Assembly: GCF_015390235.1 (NCBI RefSeq)
Contig: NZ_VUOH01000005.1
Location: 372,001-436,000, forward strand
Reading direction: 5' to 3'
From: Quadrisphaera sp. INWT6
GTDB taxonomy: Bacteria; Actinomycetota; Actinomycetes; Actinomycetales; Quadrisphaeraceae
Length of the DNA stretch: 64,000 bases
Shown here: in pieces, positions 1 through 9,172 of the stretch
Layout: every line of letters starts with the position of its first letter
Position numbering within the stretch: the first letter of the stretch is position 1
Position numbers and translations under genes: made by a program
The notes under the pieces: generated by a model
Databases searched by the model: none
The model's input: the letters and a program-made list of their open reading frames with translations, nothing else
Told to the model about the DNA's origin: nothing

Positions 1-25
1 GCAGTCCGCGGAGACCGCACCGTGA
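1..25 (+). CDS. 3' end of an upstream gene, probably the PP2C phosphatase PstP
   Basis: Only the last seven codons are inside the window; they end in TGA at 23-25. That stop overlaps the GTG start of the next gene as GTGA, which indicates translational coupling. In actinobacteria the gene directly upstream of rodA-pbpA-pknA-pknB is usually the Ser/Thr phosphatase pstP, so this identity rests on synteny alone. Nothing in the visible residues can confirm it. Confidence 0.35.
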
Positions 26-1446
26 GCAGCCCCGCCGCCGCGCCCCAGGCGCCCGCCGCCGCGCCCCGGCCCCCCCGCTCGCGCCGCTGGCTCGAGCTCG
101 GGCTGTCCGCGGTCGCCGTGGGCGTGGCCATGATGGCGTACGGCCTGGTCGGGGTGGCCACCGACGGCTCCTGGCCCGCCGGGATCCTCGGCTACGGCGC
201 CGGCCTGGGGGCCCTGGTGCTGGTGCTGCACGTCGCGGTGCGCTGGCGCGCCCCCTGGGCCGACCCGCTGCTCGTGCCCGTCGCGACCCTGCTCAACGGG
301 CTGGGCCTGGCGCTGATCCACCGCCTCGACGTCGCGCGCGACGGGTCCTTCGCCGAGCGCCAGCTCATGTGGTCGGCCATCGGCATCCTGGCGGCCACCG
401 CGCTGCTCGTGGTGCTGCGCGACCACCGCCTGCTGCGCCGCTACACGTTCACCGCGATGGTCGTCGGCCTGGTGCTGCTCGTGCTGCCGCTCGTCCCCTT
501 CCTCGGGGTGAACATCAACGGCGCCCAGATCTGGATCCGCGTCGGGCCCATCGGCTTCCAGCCCGGCGAGCTCGCCAAGATCGTGCTGACCGTCTTCTTC
601 GCCGGCTACCTGGTGACCGCCCGCGACACGCTCTCGCTCGTGGGCCCGAAGGTGCTCGGCCTGCAGCTGCCGCGCCCCCGCGACCTGGGCCCGCTCGTCG
701 TGGCCTGGCTCGCGAGCCTCGGCGTCCTGGTGCTCGAGCGCGACCTCGGCACCTCGCTGCTCTTCTTCGGCCTGTTCGTGGCGATGCTCTACGTGGCCAC
801 CCAGCGCGTCAGCTGGATCGCCATCGGCCTGACCCTCTTCGTGGGCGGAGCGGTGCTCGCCTGGAGCCTGTTCAGCCACGTGCAGGCGCGCGTCACCGCG
901 TGGCTCGACCCGTTCGACGCCGAGGTCTACGCCCAGTCCCCCGGAGGCAGCTTCCAGCTGGTGCAGGGCCTGTTCGGCTTCGCGAACGGCGGCCTGCTGG
1001 GCACCGGCATCGGCCAGGGCCGACCGCAGACCGTGCCGTACGCCGAGAGCGACTTCATCCTCGCCACCCTCGGCGAGGAGATGGGCCTCACGGGCCTCCT
1101 CGCCGTCCTGCTGCTCTACCTGGTGCTGGTCGAGCGCGGTCTGCGCACCGGCGTCGCCGTGCGCGACGGCTTCGGCAAGCTCCTGGCGGGCGGGCTCGCC
1201 TTCGCCATCGCGCTGCAGTGCTTCGTGGTGGCCGGCGGCGTGCTGCGCGTCATCCCCCTGACCGGTCTGACCATGCCGTTCCTCGCCTACGGCGGGTCGA
1301 GCCTCGTGGCCAACTGGATGATCGTGGCGCTGCTGCTGCGCGTCTCCGACGCCGCCCGCCGCCCCGCGCCCGAGGTCCCCGCCGAGTCCTCCCCGGTGCT
1401 CCCCTCGGAGCAGGACGCCTCCGCGACCCAGGTGGTGCGCCTGTGA
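22..1446 (+). CDS. rodA: FtsW/RodA/SpoVE family peptidoglycan polymerase (RodA)
   Basis: A 474-residue SEDS-family glycosyltransferase that polymerises lipid II in the cytoplasmic membrane, working with the class B PBP encoded next. After a Pro/Ala-rich cytoplasmic start of about 25 residues the protein is a series of hydrophobic helices. SEDS hallmarks include a GxQPGELAK-type loop (GFQPGELAKI, around residues 180-190), the EGYFLATLGEE-like stretch seen here as ESDFILATLGEE, and the C-terminal GLTMPFLAYGGSS motif. The GTG start is set by its 4-base overlap with the preceding stop. It is named RodA rather than FtsW because its neighbours (pbpA, pknA, pknB) match the mycobacterial rodA locus; the two paralogues are hard to separate by sequence alone. 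The last codons overlap pbpA. Confidence 0.93.
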   Translation: MSSPAAAPQAPAAAPRPPRSRRWLELGLSAVAVGVAMMAYGLVGVATDGSWPAGILGYGAGLGALVLVLHVAVRWRAPWADPLLVPVATLLNGLGLALIHRLDVARDGSFAERQLMWSAIGILAATALLVVLRDHRLLRRYTFTAMVVGLVLLVLPLVPFLGVNINGAQIWIRVGPIGFQPGELAKIVLTVFFAGYLVTARDTLSLVGPKVLGLQLPRPRDLGPLVVAWLASLGVLVLERDLGTSLLFFGLFVAMLYVATQRVSWIAIGLTLFVGGAVLAWSLFSHVQARVTAWLDPFDAEVYAQSPGGSFQLVQGLFGFANGGLLGTGIGQGRPQTVPYAESDFILATLGEEMGLTGLLAVLLLYLVLVERGLRTGVAVRDGFGKLLAGGLAFAIALQCFVVAGGVLRVIPLTGLTMPFLAYGGSSLVANWMIVALLLRVSDAARRPAPEVPAESSPVLPSEQDASATQVVRL

Positions 1447-2912
1447 ACGCTCCCCTGCGCCGCCTCGCGGTGGTGGTCACGGCCATGTTCACCGCGCTGA
1501 TGCTCGCCGGCACGTGGGTGCAGTTCGTCGACGCCGGGCGCCTGCGCGACGACCCCCGCAACACCCGGACCCTCTACGAGGAGCTGGGCCGCCAGCGCGG
1601 CGCTATCACGACGGCCGACGGCACCGTGATCGCCCAGTCGGACCCGGTCGACGACCAGTACCGCTACCAGCGGGTCTACCCCGAGGGCCCGCTGTACGCG
1701 GCGGTCACGGGCACCTACTCGGTCACCTCCGGCCCCACCGGGCTGGAGGCCGCGGAGGACGACTACCTCTCGGGCAGCTCCGACCGCCTCTTCTTCCGCA
1801 AGATCTCCGACCTCGTCACCGGCCAGGAGCCCGGCGGGGCCGTGGTCGAGACGACGATCCGCGACGAGGTGCAGAAGGCCGCGCAGGAGGGGCTGGACGG
1901 CCAGGAGGGCGCCGTCGTCGCCCTCGACCCCAGCACGGGTGACGTGCTGGCGATGTACTCCTCGCCCGACTGGGACCCCAACCTCCTCGCCTCCCACACG
2001 CGCTCCGAAGCTGCCGCGGCCGCCGCCGAGCTGGACGACGCCGAGGGCGCCCCCCTGGTGAGCAAGGCGACCTCGCAGAGCTACCCGCCCGGCTCGACCT
2101 TCAAGCTGGTCACCACGGCCGCCGCGCTCGAGAGCGGCGACTACACCGCCGACAGCCTCCTGGACGGCCCCGCGACGCTGACGCTCCCGCAGACCACGGC
2201 GACGCTGTCGAACGACGACGGCCGCGCCTGCGGCACGGACGGGCACACGACGCTGGCCGACGCGCTGCGCGTGTCCTGCAACACGGCCTACGCGAACCTC
2301 GGCATGGCCCTGGGGCAGGACGCCCTGCGCGAGCAGGCCGAGGCCTTCGGGTTCGACAAGGCCCTCGACATCCCGACGCGGGTGGCGGCCAGCCGCTTCC
2401 CCGCCGACCTCAACGAGCCGCAGCTGGCCCAGTCGAGCATCGGGCAGTACAGCGTGCAGGCAACGCCCATGCAGATGGCGATGGTCGCCGCGGGGATCGC
2501 GAACGGTGGAGTGGTGATGCAGCCGAACCTGGTGAGCACGGTGCGGGGGCGCGACCTGCAGGTCCTCGACGCGCCACGCCCGACCGAGGTGGGCCGCGCC
2601 GTGTCCCGGCAGACCGCGAGCACGCTGACCTCCATGATGGAGGGCGTGGTGGAGTCCGGGACCGGTCGCGCGGCGCAGATCGACGGCGTCGCGGTGGCCG
2701 GCAAGACCGGCACCGCCCAGAACGGCGAGAGCGCCCCGCACGCGTGGTTCACCGCCTTCGCCCCCGCCGACGCGCCCCGGGTGGCCGTCGCGGTGTTCGT
2801 GGAGAACGGCGGCAGGGCCGGTGACGAGGCCTCCGGCGGCCGCGTCGCCGCACCGATCGCGAAGTCCGTCATGCAGGCCGCGCTGGCCGCGACCGAGGGG
2901 AGCGCCGGCTGA
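1443..2912 (+). CDS. pbpA: Class B penicillin-binding protein PbpA (transpeptidase)
   Basis: A 489-residue D,D-transpeptidase that cross-links peptidoglycan made by the adjacent RodA. An N-terminal membrane anchor (about residues 8-25) is followed by a dimerisation region and the transpeptidase domain. The three active-site motifs are present: STFK with the nucleophile Ser218, SCN at 278-280 and KTG at 421-423. The GTG start at 1443 overlaps the RodA stop as GTGA, and the protein begins VNAPLRRLAV. A longer reading frame extends upstream inside rodA but has no family similarity there. The stop overlaps the pknA ATG (ATGA), so rodA-pbpA-pknA-pknB form one coupled operon. Length is normal for actinobacterial PbpA. 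Confidence 0.95.
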   Translation: MNAPLRRLAVVVTAMFTALMLAGTWVQFVDAGRLRDDPRNTRTLYEELGRQRGAITTADGTVIAQSDPVDDQYRYQRVYPEGPLYAAVTGTYSVTSGPTGLEAAEDDYLSGSSDRLFFRKISDLVTGQEPGGAVVETTIRDEVQKAAQEGLDGQEGAVVALDPSTGDVLAMYSSPDWDPNLLASHTRSEAAAAAAELDDAEGAPLVSKATSQSYPPGSTFKLVTTAAALESGDYTADSLLDGPATLTLPQTTATLSNDDGRACGTDGHTTLADALRVSCNTAYANLGMALGQDALREQAEAFGFDKALDIPTRVAASRFPADLNEPQLAQSSIGQYSVQATPMQMAMVAAGIANGGVVMQPNLVSTVRGRDLQVLDAPRPTEVGRAVSRQTASTLTSMMEGVVESGTGRAAQIDGVAVAGKTGTAQNGESAPHAWFTAFAPADAPRVAVAVFVENGGRAGDEASGGRVAAPIAKSVMQAALAATEGSAG

Positions 2913-4456
2913 TGCGCGTCGACGCCGGCACCGTGCTGGGCAACCGCTACCAGCTGACCGTCCCGATCGCCTCGGGCGGCATGGGCGAGGTCTGGGAGGC
3001 CCACGACGAGCTGCTCGGGCGCACCGTGGCCGTCAAGGTGCTCCGCAGCGAGCTCGCGACCGACCACGGGTTCCTCGCGCGGTTCCGCACCGAGGCCCGC
3101 AACAGCGCCCGCCTGGCGCACCCGTCGATCGCGGCGACCTACGACTACGGCGAGTCCGACGGCAGCGCCTGGCTCGTCATGGAGCTGGTGCCGGGGGAGC
3201 CCCTGAGCGACCTGCTCGCCACGCAGCACTCGGTGGAGCCGCGCCGCGCCATGCAGATCATCGCCTCGGCGGCCTCTGGGCTGGCGGCGGCGCACGAGGC
3301 CGGGATCGTCCACCGCGACGTCAAGCCCGGCAACCTCCTGGTGACGCCGACGGGCGGGGTCAAGGTCACCGACTTCGGCATCGCCCGCGCGGCGGCCGAG
3401 GCCCCGCTGACGGCCACCGGCCAGGTGATGGGCACCGCCGCGTACCTCTCCCCCGAGCAGGCGACCGGACGGCGCGACCTGACGCCCGCCGTCGACGTGT
3501 ACGCCCTCGGGGTCGTGGCCCACGAGATGCTCGCGGGCCAGCGGCCCTTCACGGGCGAGTCGCAGGTGGCGATCGCGCTGGCGCAGGTCAACGACCCGCC
3601 GCCCCCGCTGCCGGCCTCGGTGCCGCGGGGCGCCCGCGCCCTGGTCGACGCCTGCCTCGCCAAGGACCCGCACGCGCGGCCGCGCGACGCCGCGGTCGTG
3701 GCCCACGTCGCGTCGCTCGTGGCCGAGGGCGACGACTCCCGCGCCGAGCAGGTGCTGCGGGCGGGCCTCGGCACCGCCGGCGCGGCTGCCGCCGGGGCCA
3801 CGGTGGCGATGCCCTCCGGCGTGCCCACCACCGACGCCACCCGCGTGGTGCCGCCCTTCGGGGCCGCTGCGGCGCGCTCGGAGGACACCGTGCCGTGGCC
3901 GGAGCCGGCCGCGTCGCCCACGCGCCGCTCCGCACAGGCCGCGGCGGCCTACGGCGCCGGCAGCCAGCTCGGGCACGACGGCTACGGCGACCAGAACGGC
4001 CGCGCCGCGAGCGACCCGGAGCCGACCGGCCAGCGCCGCGGACGCAGCCGCATGACGGTGCCGCTCATCGGGCTCCTGGCGGTCCTCCTGGTGGTGCTCG
4101 TGGCGCTGGTCGCCGGCGCCCTCGGCCAGGCCGACGACCCCGTCGAGCCCCCGACGCAGCTGAGCAGCGCCACGGAGCAGGCGCCGTCGGCGTCCACCGG
4201 GGCCACCACCACCGTGCCGCGGGAGTCCGAGTCCGCCTCGACCCCCTCGGCCACCACGCCGAGCGCCACCGAGACCACCCCCGCGGACACGGAGACCACG
4301 CCCACGGACCCGAGCAGCGCCCCGTCGGCGACCGCTGACGACTCCGCCTCCTCGGCAGCGCCGAGCAGCCCCGCGGCCACCTCGGCGGCCCCCACCACCC
4401 CGGCGGCCGGTGCTGCCGGAGCCGCCGGTGCGGCAGCCGGGGCGGGCGGAGCGTGA
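2912..4456 (+). CDS. pknA: Ser/Thr protein kinase PknA
   Basis: A 514-residue membrane-anchored Hanks-type kinase. The kinase domain covers about residues 12-270, with glycine loop ASGGMGEV (20-27), ATP-binding Lys42 (AVKVL), catalytic loop HRDVKPGN with Asp136, and DFG at 154-156. One transmembrane helix follows around residues 382-402. The extracytoplasmic tail is short, very rich in Ser, Thr, Pro and Ala, and has no PASTA repeats, which matches PknA rather than PknB. Known family members phosphorylate division and wall-synthesis proteins. Start and stop both overlap the neighbouring genes by 4 bases, so it is co-translated with pbpA and pknB. Confidence 0.95.
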   Translation: MRVDAGTVLGNRYQLTVPIASGGMGEVWEAHDELLGRTVAVKVLRSELATDHGFLARFRTEARNSARLAHPSIAATYDYGESDGSAWLVMELVPGEPLSDLLATQHSVEPRRAMQIIASAASGLAAAHEAGIVHRDVKPGNLLVTPTGGVKVTDFGIARAAAEAPLTATGQVMGTAAYLSPEQATGRRDLTPAVDVYALGVVAHEMLAGQRPFTGESQVAIALAQVNDPPPPLPASVPRGARALVDACLAKDPHARPRDAAVVAHVASLVAEGDDSRAEQVLRAGLGTAGAAAAGATVAMPSGVPTTDATRVVPPFGAAAARSEDTVPWPEPAASPTRRSAQAAAAYGAGSQLGHDGYGDQNGRAASDPEPTGQRRGRSRMTVPLIGLLAVLLVVLVALVAGALGQADDPVEPPTQLSSATEQAPSASTGATTTVPRESESASTPSATTPSATETTPADTETTPTDPSSAPSATADDSASSAAPSSPAATSAAPTTPAAGAAGAAGAAAGAGGA

Positions 4457-6429
4457 ACGAGACCCCCCGCGTGCTCGCCGACCGCTACGAGGTCGGCGAG
4501 CTGCTGGGGCGCGGCGGCATGGCGGAGGTCCACGCCGGGCGCGACCAGCGCCTCGGCCGCCGCGTGGCCATCAAGCTGCTGCGCTCCGACATGGCGCGCG
4601 ACCCGGTCTTCCAGGCCCGGTTCCGCCGCGAGGCGCAGTCGGCGGCGGGGCTGAACCACCCCGCGATCGTCGCGGTGTACGACACCGGCGAGGACGTCCG
4701 CACCGAGGCCGGCGGCGCGCAGGTGCGCGCCCCGTACATCGTCATGGAGTACGTCGAGGGCCAGACGGTCCGCGAGCTGCTCGACGCCGCCGGTGGCGGC
4801 GGGCTGGGCACCCAGCAGGCGGTCGAGATCACCGCGGGCATCCTCACGGCGCTGAGGGCCGCCCACGAGGCCGGCATCGTCCACCGCGACGTGAAGCCCG
4901 CGAACGTCATGGTGACGCCGTCCGGGGCGGTGAAGGTCATGGACTTCGGCATCGCGCGAGCGGTCGCCGACTCCTCCGCGACGATGACGCAGACCTCCGC
5001 CGTCATCGGCACCGCCCAGTACCTCTCCCCCGAGCAGGCGCGCGGCGAGGTCGTCGACGCCCGCACCGACCTGTACTCGACCGGCTGCACCCTCTACGAG
5101 GTGCTGACGGGCCGTCCGCCGTTCATCGGCGACTCCCCCGTGGCCGTCGCCTACCAGCACGTGGGCGAGCTCCCGCAGCCCCCGAGCGCCCACAACCGCG
5201 CCGTCGACGACGAGCTCGACCGCGTCGTCCTGAAGGCGCTGGCCAAGGCCCGCGACGACCGCTACGACGACGCCCAGCAGTTCCTGGACGACCTGCTCGC
5301 CGCCGAGGCGGGTCAGCCCGTCCTCGCGCCCGCCGTCGCGGTGGCGACCGCCGCGGCGACCGCCCACCTGCCCACGACCACCGAGGCGACCCGCGCGGTG
5401 GCCGCCGGCGGCTTCGTCAGCCGCAGGAACCGCGGCCAGGTCACCGGGGCGACGACGGCGGTGCCGGTCCCCGGCACGGGTCCGCTGCCGGTGCAGCCCG
5501 AGCCCCGGCGTGCCAACCGCGGCGTGGTCGCGCTCCTCGTGACGCTGCTGGTCGTCGTGCTGGGCCTCGGCGCCTGGCTGGCGTACCGCGCGGTCCAGGA
5601 GTCGAACCTGGTCACCGTCCCGCAGGTCGTCAACCTCTCCGAGAGCGACGCCACCAACGCGCTCCGGAACCAGGGCCTGGTCCCCGGGACGTCGGTGCAG
5701 AGGGCCGACGCCGCAGCTGCCGGCACCGTCATCGACTCCGACCCCGATGAGGGGCAGAGGGTCGAGCCGCAGTCGACCATTGTCCTCACCGTCTCCACCG
5801 GGCCCTCGGCGGTCCCCGTACCCGACCTCGCCGGGCGCACCGAGAGCCAGGCCCGCCAGGACCTGCTGGCCGTGGGGCTGGAGGAGGGCAGGGTGACGCA
5901 GCAGAACTCGACGCTGCCCCAGAACACGGTCATCTCCAGCAACCCCGACAAGGACGCGTCCGTCGCCCCCGGGACGAAGGTCGACCTGGTCATCGCGTCC
6001 GGGAGCGTCGACCTGCCCGACCTCGCCGGGCAGACCCAGGAGGAGGCCCAGGCCGCCCTGACGGAGCTCCGCCTCAGCGCCGCCTACACCGTGGAGCCGA
6101 GCGAGGCTCCGGTCGGTCAGGTCCTGCGCCAGAGCCCGGGTGCCGGCAGCGTGGCGATCGGCGGCATCGTGCAGGTGGTCGTCTCCGGCGGCCCGACGGC
6201 CACGCCGTCCCCGACCGACGCACCGTCGCAGTCCCCGACCGCAGACCCGTCGGACGAGCCGTCGGAGGAGCCCAGCCAGTCGCCCACGGCGTCCCCGAGC
6301 GCCTCGGCGTCGGCCACGCCGACGTCGGGCACCACGCTGCAGCCGGGCGCCGACCCGACGGCCAGCGCCGCCGCCCGCGTCCGGCCGACGCAGGCCTCGA
6401 CGAGCCCTACGGGACCCGTCAGCGCCTGA
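4453..6429 (+). CDS. pknB: PASTA-domain Ser/Thr protein kinase PknB
   Basis: A 658-residue receptor kinase that senses muropeptides or lipid II and controls cell-wall synthesis. The kinase domain is residues 12 to about 280: glycine loop GRGGMAEV, Lys41 in AIKLL, HRDVKPAN, DFG. A hydrophobic helix around 356-378 spans the membrane. Outside are three PASTA repeats, beginning near VPQVVNLSES, VPDLAGRTES and LPDLAGQTQE; the mycobacterial orthologue has four. A Ser/Thr/Pro-rich tail of about 70 residues ends the protein. It starts with GTG inside a GTGA overlap with pknA. Its last 11 bases overlap the convergent amidotransferase gene, and no terminator separates them. Confidence 0.95.
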   Translation: MNETPRVLADRYEVGELLGRGGMAEVHAGRDQRLGRRVAIKLLRSDMARDPVFQARFRREAQSAAGLNHPAIVAVYDTGEDVRTEAGGAQVRAPYIVMEYVEGQTVRELLDAAGGGGLGTQQAVEITAGILTALRAAHEAGIVHRDVKPANVMVTPSGAVKVMDFGIARAVADSSATMTQTSAVIGTAQYLSPEQARGEVVDARTDLYSTGCTLYEVLTGRPPFIGDSPVAVAYQHVGELPQPPSAHNRAVDDELDRVVLKALAKARDDRYDDAQQFLDDLLAAEAGQPVLAPAVAVATAAATAHLPTTTEATRAVAAGGFVSRRNRGQVTGATTAVPVPGTGPLPVQPEPRRANRGVVALLVTLLVVVLGLGAWLAYRAVQESNLVTVPQVVNLSESDATNALRNQGLVPGTSVQRADAAAAGTVIDSDPDEGQRVEPQSTIVLTVSTGPSAVPVPDLAGRTESQARQDLLAVGLEEGRVTQQNSTLPQNTVISSNPDKDASVAPGTKVDLVIASGSVDLPDLAGQTQEEAQAALTELRLSAAYTVEPSEAPVGQVLRQSPGAGSVAIGGIVQVVVSGGPTATPSPTDAPSQSPTADPSDEPSEEPSQSPTASPSASASATPTSGTTLQPGADPTASAAARVRPTQASTSPTGPVSA

Positions 6430-7075
6430 CGAGCGGGGCCATCCCGGCGGAGCGCTCCACCGCGCCGTCGTCGCCGCAGGCGGTGAGCCAGTTGGCGAGG
6501 AGCCGGTGGCCGCCCTGGGTGAGGACCGACTCGGGGTGGAACTGCACGCCGTGGAGGGGCAGCTCGCGGTGCTGCAGGGCCATCACCACACCGCCCGCGG
6601 TGCGCCCCGTGACCTCGAGCTCGTCGGGCACGGTGGAGGCCACCACGGCCAGCGAGTGGTACCGCGTGGCGGTGAAGGGCTCCGGCAGTCCGCGGAGCAC
6701 GCCGCCGCCCTCGTGGACGACGTCGCTGGTCTTGCCGTGCAGCAGCTCCTCGGCGTGGGTGACCGTGGCGCCGAAGACCTCGCCGAGGGCCTGGTGGCCC
6801 AGGCAGACGCCCAGCATCGGCGTGGCGGTGTCGGCGCAGGCCCGCACCAGGGCGGGGCTCGCCCCGGCCTGCGAGGGCGCTCCCGGGCCCGGGGAGAGGA
6901 GCACGCCGTCGACCCCGCGGACGACGGCGTCGAGCCCGCCCTCGGCGAGCGAGGGGTCGTCGTTGCGGACGACGCGGCAGTGGGCTCCCAGCTGCTCGAG
7001 GTAGCCGACGATGGTCCAGACGAAGCTGTCGTAGTTGTCGACGACCAGCACCTCGGGGCCCTGCGACTCGCTCAT
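6419..7075 (-). CDS. Class I glutamine amidotransferase (anthranilate/aminodeoxychorismate synthase component II)
   Basis: A 218-residue glutaminase subunit that supplies ammonia from glutamine to a chorismate-using synthase, for folate (PabA) or tryptophan (TrpG). The catalytic triad is visible: Cys91 in GVCLGHQ and His180/Glu182 in FHPESV. The N-terminal VVDNYDSF motif and the LLSPGPG oxyanion-loop motif are typical. In many actinobacteria this gene sits between pknB and the DUF881/sortase genes and is annotated pabA or trpG; no synthase large subunit is nearby, so the pathway cannot be settled here. The ATG start is followed by a 73-base spacer to the upstream DUF881 gene. Its 3' end overlaps pknB by 11 bases. 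Confidence 0.9.
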   Translation of the reverse strand: MSESQGPEVLVVDNYDSFVWTIVGYLEQLGAHCRVVRNDDPSLAEGGLDAVVRGVDGVLLSPGPGAPSQAGASPALVRACADTATPMLGVCLGHQALGEVFGATVTHAEELLHGKTSDVVHEGGGVLRGLPEPFTATRYHSLAVVASTVPDELEVTGRTAGGVVMALQHRELPLHGVQFHPESVLTQGGHRLLANWLTACGDDGAVERSAGMAPLVRR

Positions 7076-7148
7076 GCACCCATCGTCGCAGGCCCGGGCC
7101 CCGTGGTCAGCCCGGCGTCGGCCTGGCGAGCCTGACGTCAGCCTGGCG

Positions 7149-7949
7149 TCAGCGCGGGACGGTGGCGTGGGCGAGCTGCAGCGGGCCGTCGTAGCCGGGC
7201 ACCTCGACCTGCTGCTGCGACAGCTGCCACCCCAGGCCCACGCGGGAGGCGTCCAACAGGTAGGCCTGGACGGCCGGAGAGGCGTCGACAGCCGCCCGCA
7301 GCTGGGCGGGGTCTCCCACGGCCCTCACGGTGTACGGCGGGGCGTACAGGCGTCCCTGGAGCCGCAGCACGTTGCCGACGCAGCGCACCGCGGACGTCGA
7401 GATGATGCGCTGGTCCTGCAGCCCGACGGCGGTGGCGCCGCCGGCCCAGAGCGCGTTGACGACGGCCTGGAGGTCCTGCTGGTGGACGATCAGGGTGTCG
7501 GCGCTGACCCCGGTGGCAGCCGCGCCGTCGCCTGCGCGGGGCGCGTCGTCGAGGGTGATGACGAGGCCCTGCCCGGAGACGGCGTCGAGGCCGGCGGGCG
7601 CGGAGAGGTCCTCCTGCTCGGCCTGCAGCTGCTGGGCCTGCGGGTCGTCGACCTCGCGGCCGAGCGCGTCGACGTCGGCCTGCAGCCGGGCGAGGCGGTC
7701 GCTGTCGCGGGCCACGTCGCGCTCGCGCGCCACCACCTGGGAGCGCAGGTCGCTGCCGCTGGCGCGCAGGTCGGTGCCGTCGGCGGTGCGGGCGCTGGTG
7801 GCGAACAGGCCCCCGGCGAGCACCAGGACCCCGACGACGCCCACCGTCCCCAGCCGCGGCTTCCGCACTGCGGCGAGCAGACGGGTGCGGCGGCTCGGGG
7901 ACCCGCCGGGCGCGGTCTCCTCCTGCGGCGGCGGCGCCTCGTCGGGCAC
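7149..7949 (-). CDS. DUF881 family membrane-anchored protein
   Basis: A 266-residue protein of unknown function. It has a charged cytoplasmic N terminus, one hydrophobic helix around residues 35-55, a heptad-like region rich in Arg, Asp, Leu and Gln (about 65-110) that should form a coiled coil, and a DUF881 domain to the end. The domain shows the family features ITLDDAP, an IISTSAVRCVGN-like segment and the final YLLDASRVGLGW. The GTG start is preceded by a strong AAGGAGGG ribosome site. DUF881 genes sit next to crgA and often next to a class E sortase in actinobacteria; the sortase gene is absent from this interval. A role in division-site or envelope assembly is only inferred from position. 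Confidence 0.85.
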   Translation of the reverse strand: MPDEAPPPQEETAPGGSPSRRTRLLAAVRKPRLGTVGVVGVLVLAGGLFATSARTADGTDLRASGSDLRSQVVARERDVARDSDRLARLQADVDALGREVDDPQAQQLQAEQEDLSAPAGLDAVSGQGLVITLDDAPRAGDGAAATGVSADTLIVHQQDLQAVVNALWAGGATAVGLQDQRIISTSAVRCVGNVLRLQGRLYAPPYTVRAVGDPAQLRAAVDASPAVQAYLLDASRVGLGWQLSQQQVEVPGYDGPLQLAHATVPR

Positions 7950-8015
7950 GGGTGCCCTCCTTCGCGGTCCGGGGCGACTACCCTCGCGGGCGTACAGCCC
8001 TGCTGAGGAGGACCA

Positions 8016-8264
8016 GTGCCCGAGTCGAGGATACGTCGCCGCCGCGCGTGGACAGCCCCGCGCGAGAAGAGCGCCGGCCCCCGCCCGAGCCCCCGCTGGT
8101 GGGTTCCCGTGATGCTCGGGCTGATGCTGGTCGGGCTCGTCTGGATCGTCGTCTACTACATCAGCGGCACCCAGTACCCCGTGCCGTCGTGGGGCGCCGG
8201 CAACCTCGCCGCCGGCTTCGGCGTCGTGCTCGTGGGCTTCGCCATGACCACGCGCTGGCGCTGA
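8016..8264 (+). CDS. crgA: Cell division protein CrgA
   Basis: A small (82-residue) two-helix membrane protein found only in actinobacteria, which helps recruit septal proteins (FtsZ, FtsQ, FtsI partners in mycobacteria) and affects Z-ring timing. A basic N terminus (ESRIRRRRAW) is followed by hydrophobic helices at about 30-50 and 60-78, with the conserved NLAAGFG-type segment before the second helix. The GTG start at 8016 has a GAGGAGGA ribosome site just upstream. It is transcribed divergently from the DUF881 gene, and the 66-base gap holds a possible -10 (TACCCT at 7979-7984). Confidence 0.92.
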   Translation: MPESRIRRRRAWTAPREKSAGPRPSPRWWVPVMLGLMLVGLVWIVVYYISGTQYPVPSWGAGNLAAGFGVVLVGFAMTTRWR

Positions 8265-8283
8265 CCGCTCCCCCGGACTCGGG

Positions 8284-9165
8284 TCAGACGGCCAGGTAGC
8301 CCGTCGCCGCGAGCTTCGCGACGGCGGCCACCAGGAGCACGAGGAGCACCACCCCGGTGCCCACCAGCTGCACCGGGGTGCGCACCCTCTGGGGCGCGAG
8401 GGCCATGACGGCGCCGAGGGCGGCGCCGGTGACGAGCCCGCCCAGGTGCGCCTGCCAGGCGATGTTCGGCACCACGAACCCGATGACGCCGTTGATGAGG
8501 ATCAGGACGACGATCTGGCCGGGGTTCTGGCGCAGCTTGCGCTGGACGACCAGCAGCGCGCCGAAGAGGCCGAACACGGCGCCGGAAGCGCCCACGGACG
8601 GCTGGAACCACGACGTCGTGCCTGGCGAGGCCAGGAGCAGGGAGCCCACGGAGCCGCCCAGGGCGGCAACCAGGTAGACGGCTGCGAAGCGGGACCTGCC
8701 GAGCACCTGCTCGAGGTAGGTCCCGATGGTGAAGAGCACGTACATGTTGAACGCGATGTGGATCCAGCTGCCGTGGAGGAAGGCGGCGGTGAGGAACCGC
8801 CACGGCTCGACGCCCCCCAGGAAGGGTGCGAAGGCGAGGTCCGAGGTGGTCTGCGGCACGGCCATCTGCAGCAGGAACACCGCCACGCACGCGCCGATGA
8901 GCGTGAGCGTGACCACGGGGCGGCCCCGGCGCACCTGGCCCCCGAAGGCCGTCCGCGCCTGGCGGCCGGTGCGGCTGGCCTCGCGGACGCAGTCGACGCA
9001 GTGGACGCCGACCGCCGCCGGCCGCTGGCACTCGGGGCACGCGGGCCGCTCGCAGCGCTGGCAGCGGACGTACGACTCCCGGTCGGGGTGCCGCGGGCAG
9101 ACGGGGGGCCCCTGGGGGCCCTGGTCGCCGCCGGGCGCCGCGGCGCCCCCGACCGGGTCGGTCAT
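8284..9165 (-). CDS. Rhomboid family intramembrane serine protease
   Basis: A 293-residue protease that should cleave membrane proteins within the bilayer. The N-terminal 60 residues hold a B-box-like zinc-binding module with paired cysteines (CPRHP, CQRCERPACPEC, CVDC). Six or more hydrophobic helices follow. Catalytic features are the Asn in HIAFNMYVLF, the serine in the GASGAVFG motif and the histidine in AHLGGLV. This cytoplasmic zinc module fused to a rhomboid core is common in actinobacterial rhomboids near oriC. The gene ends 7 bases after the cyclophilin gene region begins upstream of it, so it is probably co-transcribed with ppiA. Substrates are unknown. Confidence 0.92.
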   Translation of the reverse strand: MTDPVGGAAAPGGDQGPQGPPVCPRHPDRESYVRCQRCERPACPECQRPAAVGVHCVDCVREASRTGRQARTAFGGQVRRGRPVVTLTLIGACVAVFLLQMAVPQTTSDLAFAPFLGGVEPWRFLTAAFLHGSWIHIAFNMYVLFTIGTYLEQVLGRSRFAAVYLVAALGGSVGSLLLASPGTTSWFQPSVGASGAVFGLFGALLVVQRKLRQNPGQIVVLILINGVIGFVVPNIAWQAHLGGLVTGAALGAVMALAPQRVRTPVQLVGTGVVLLVLLVAAVAKLAATGYLAV

Positions 9166-9172
9166 CGGCTGG

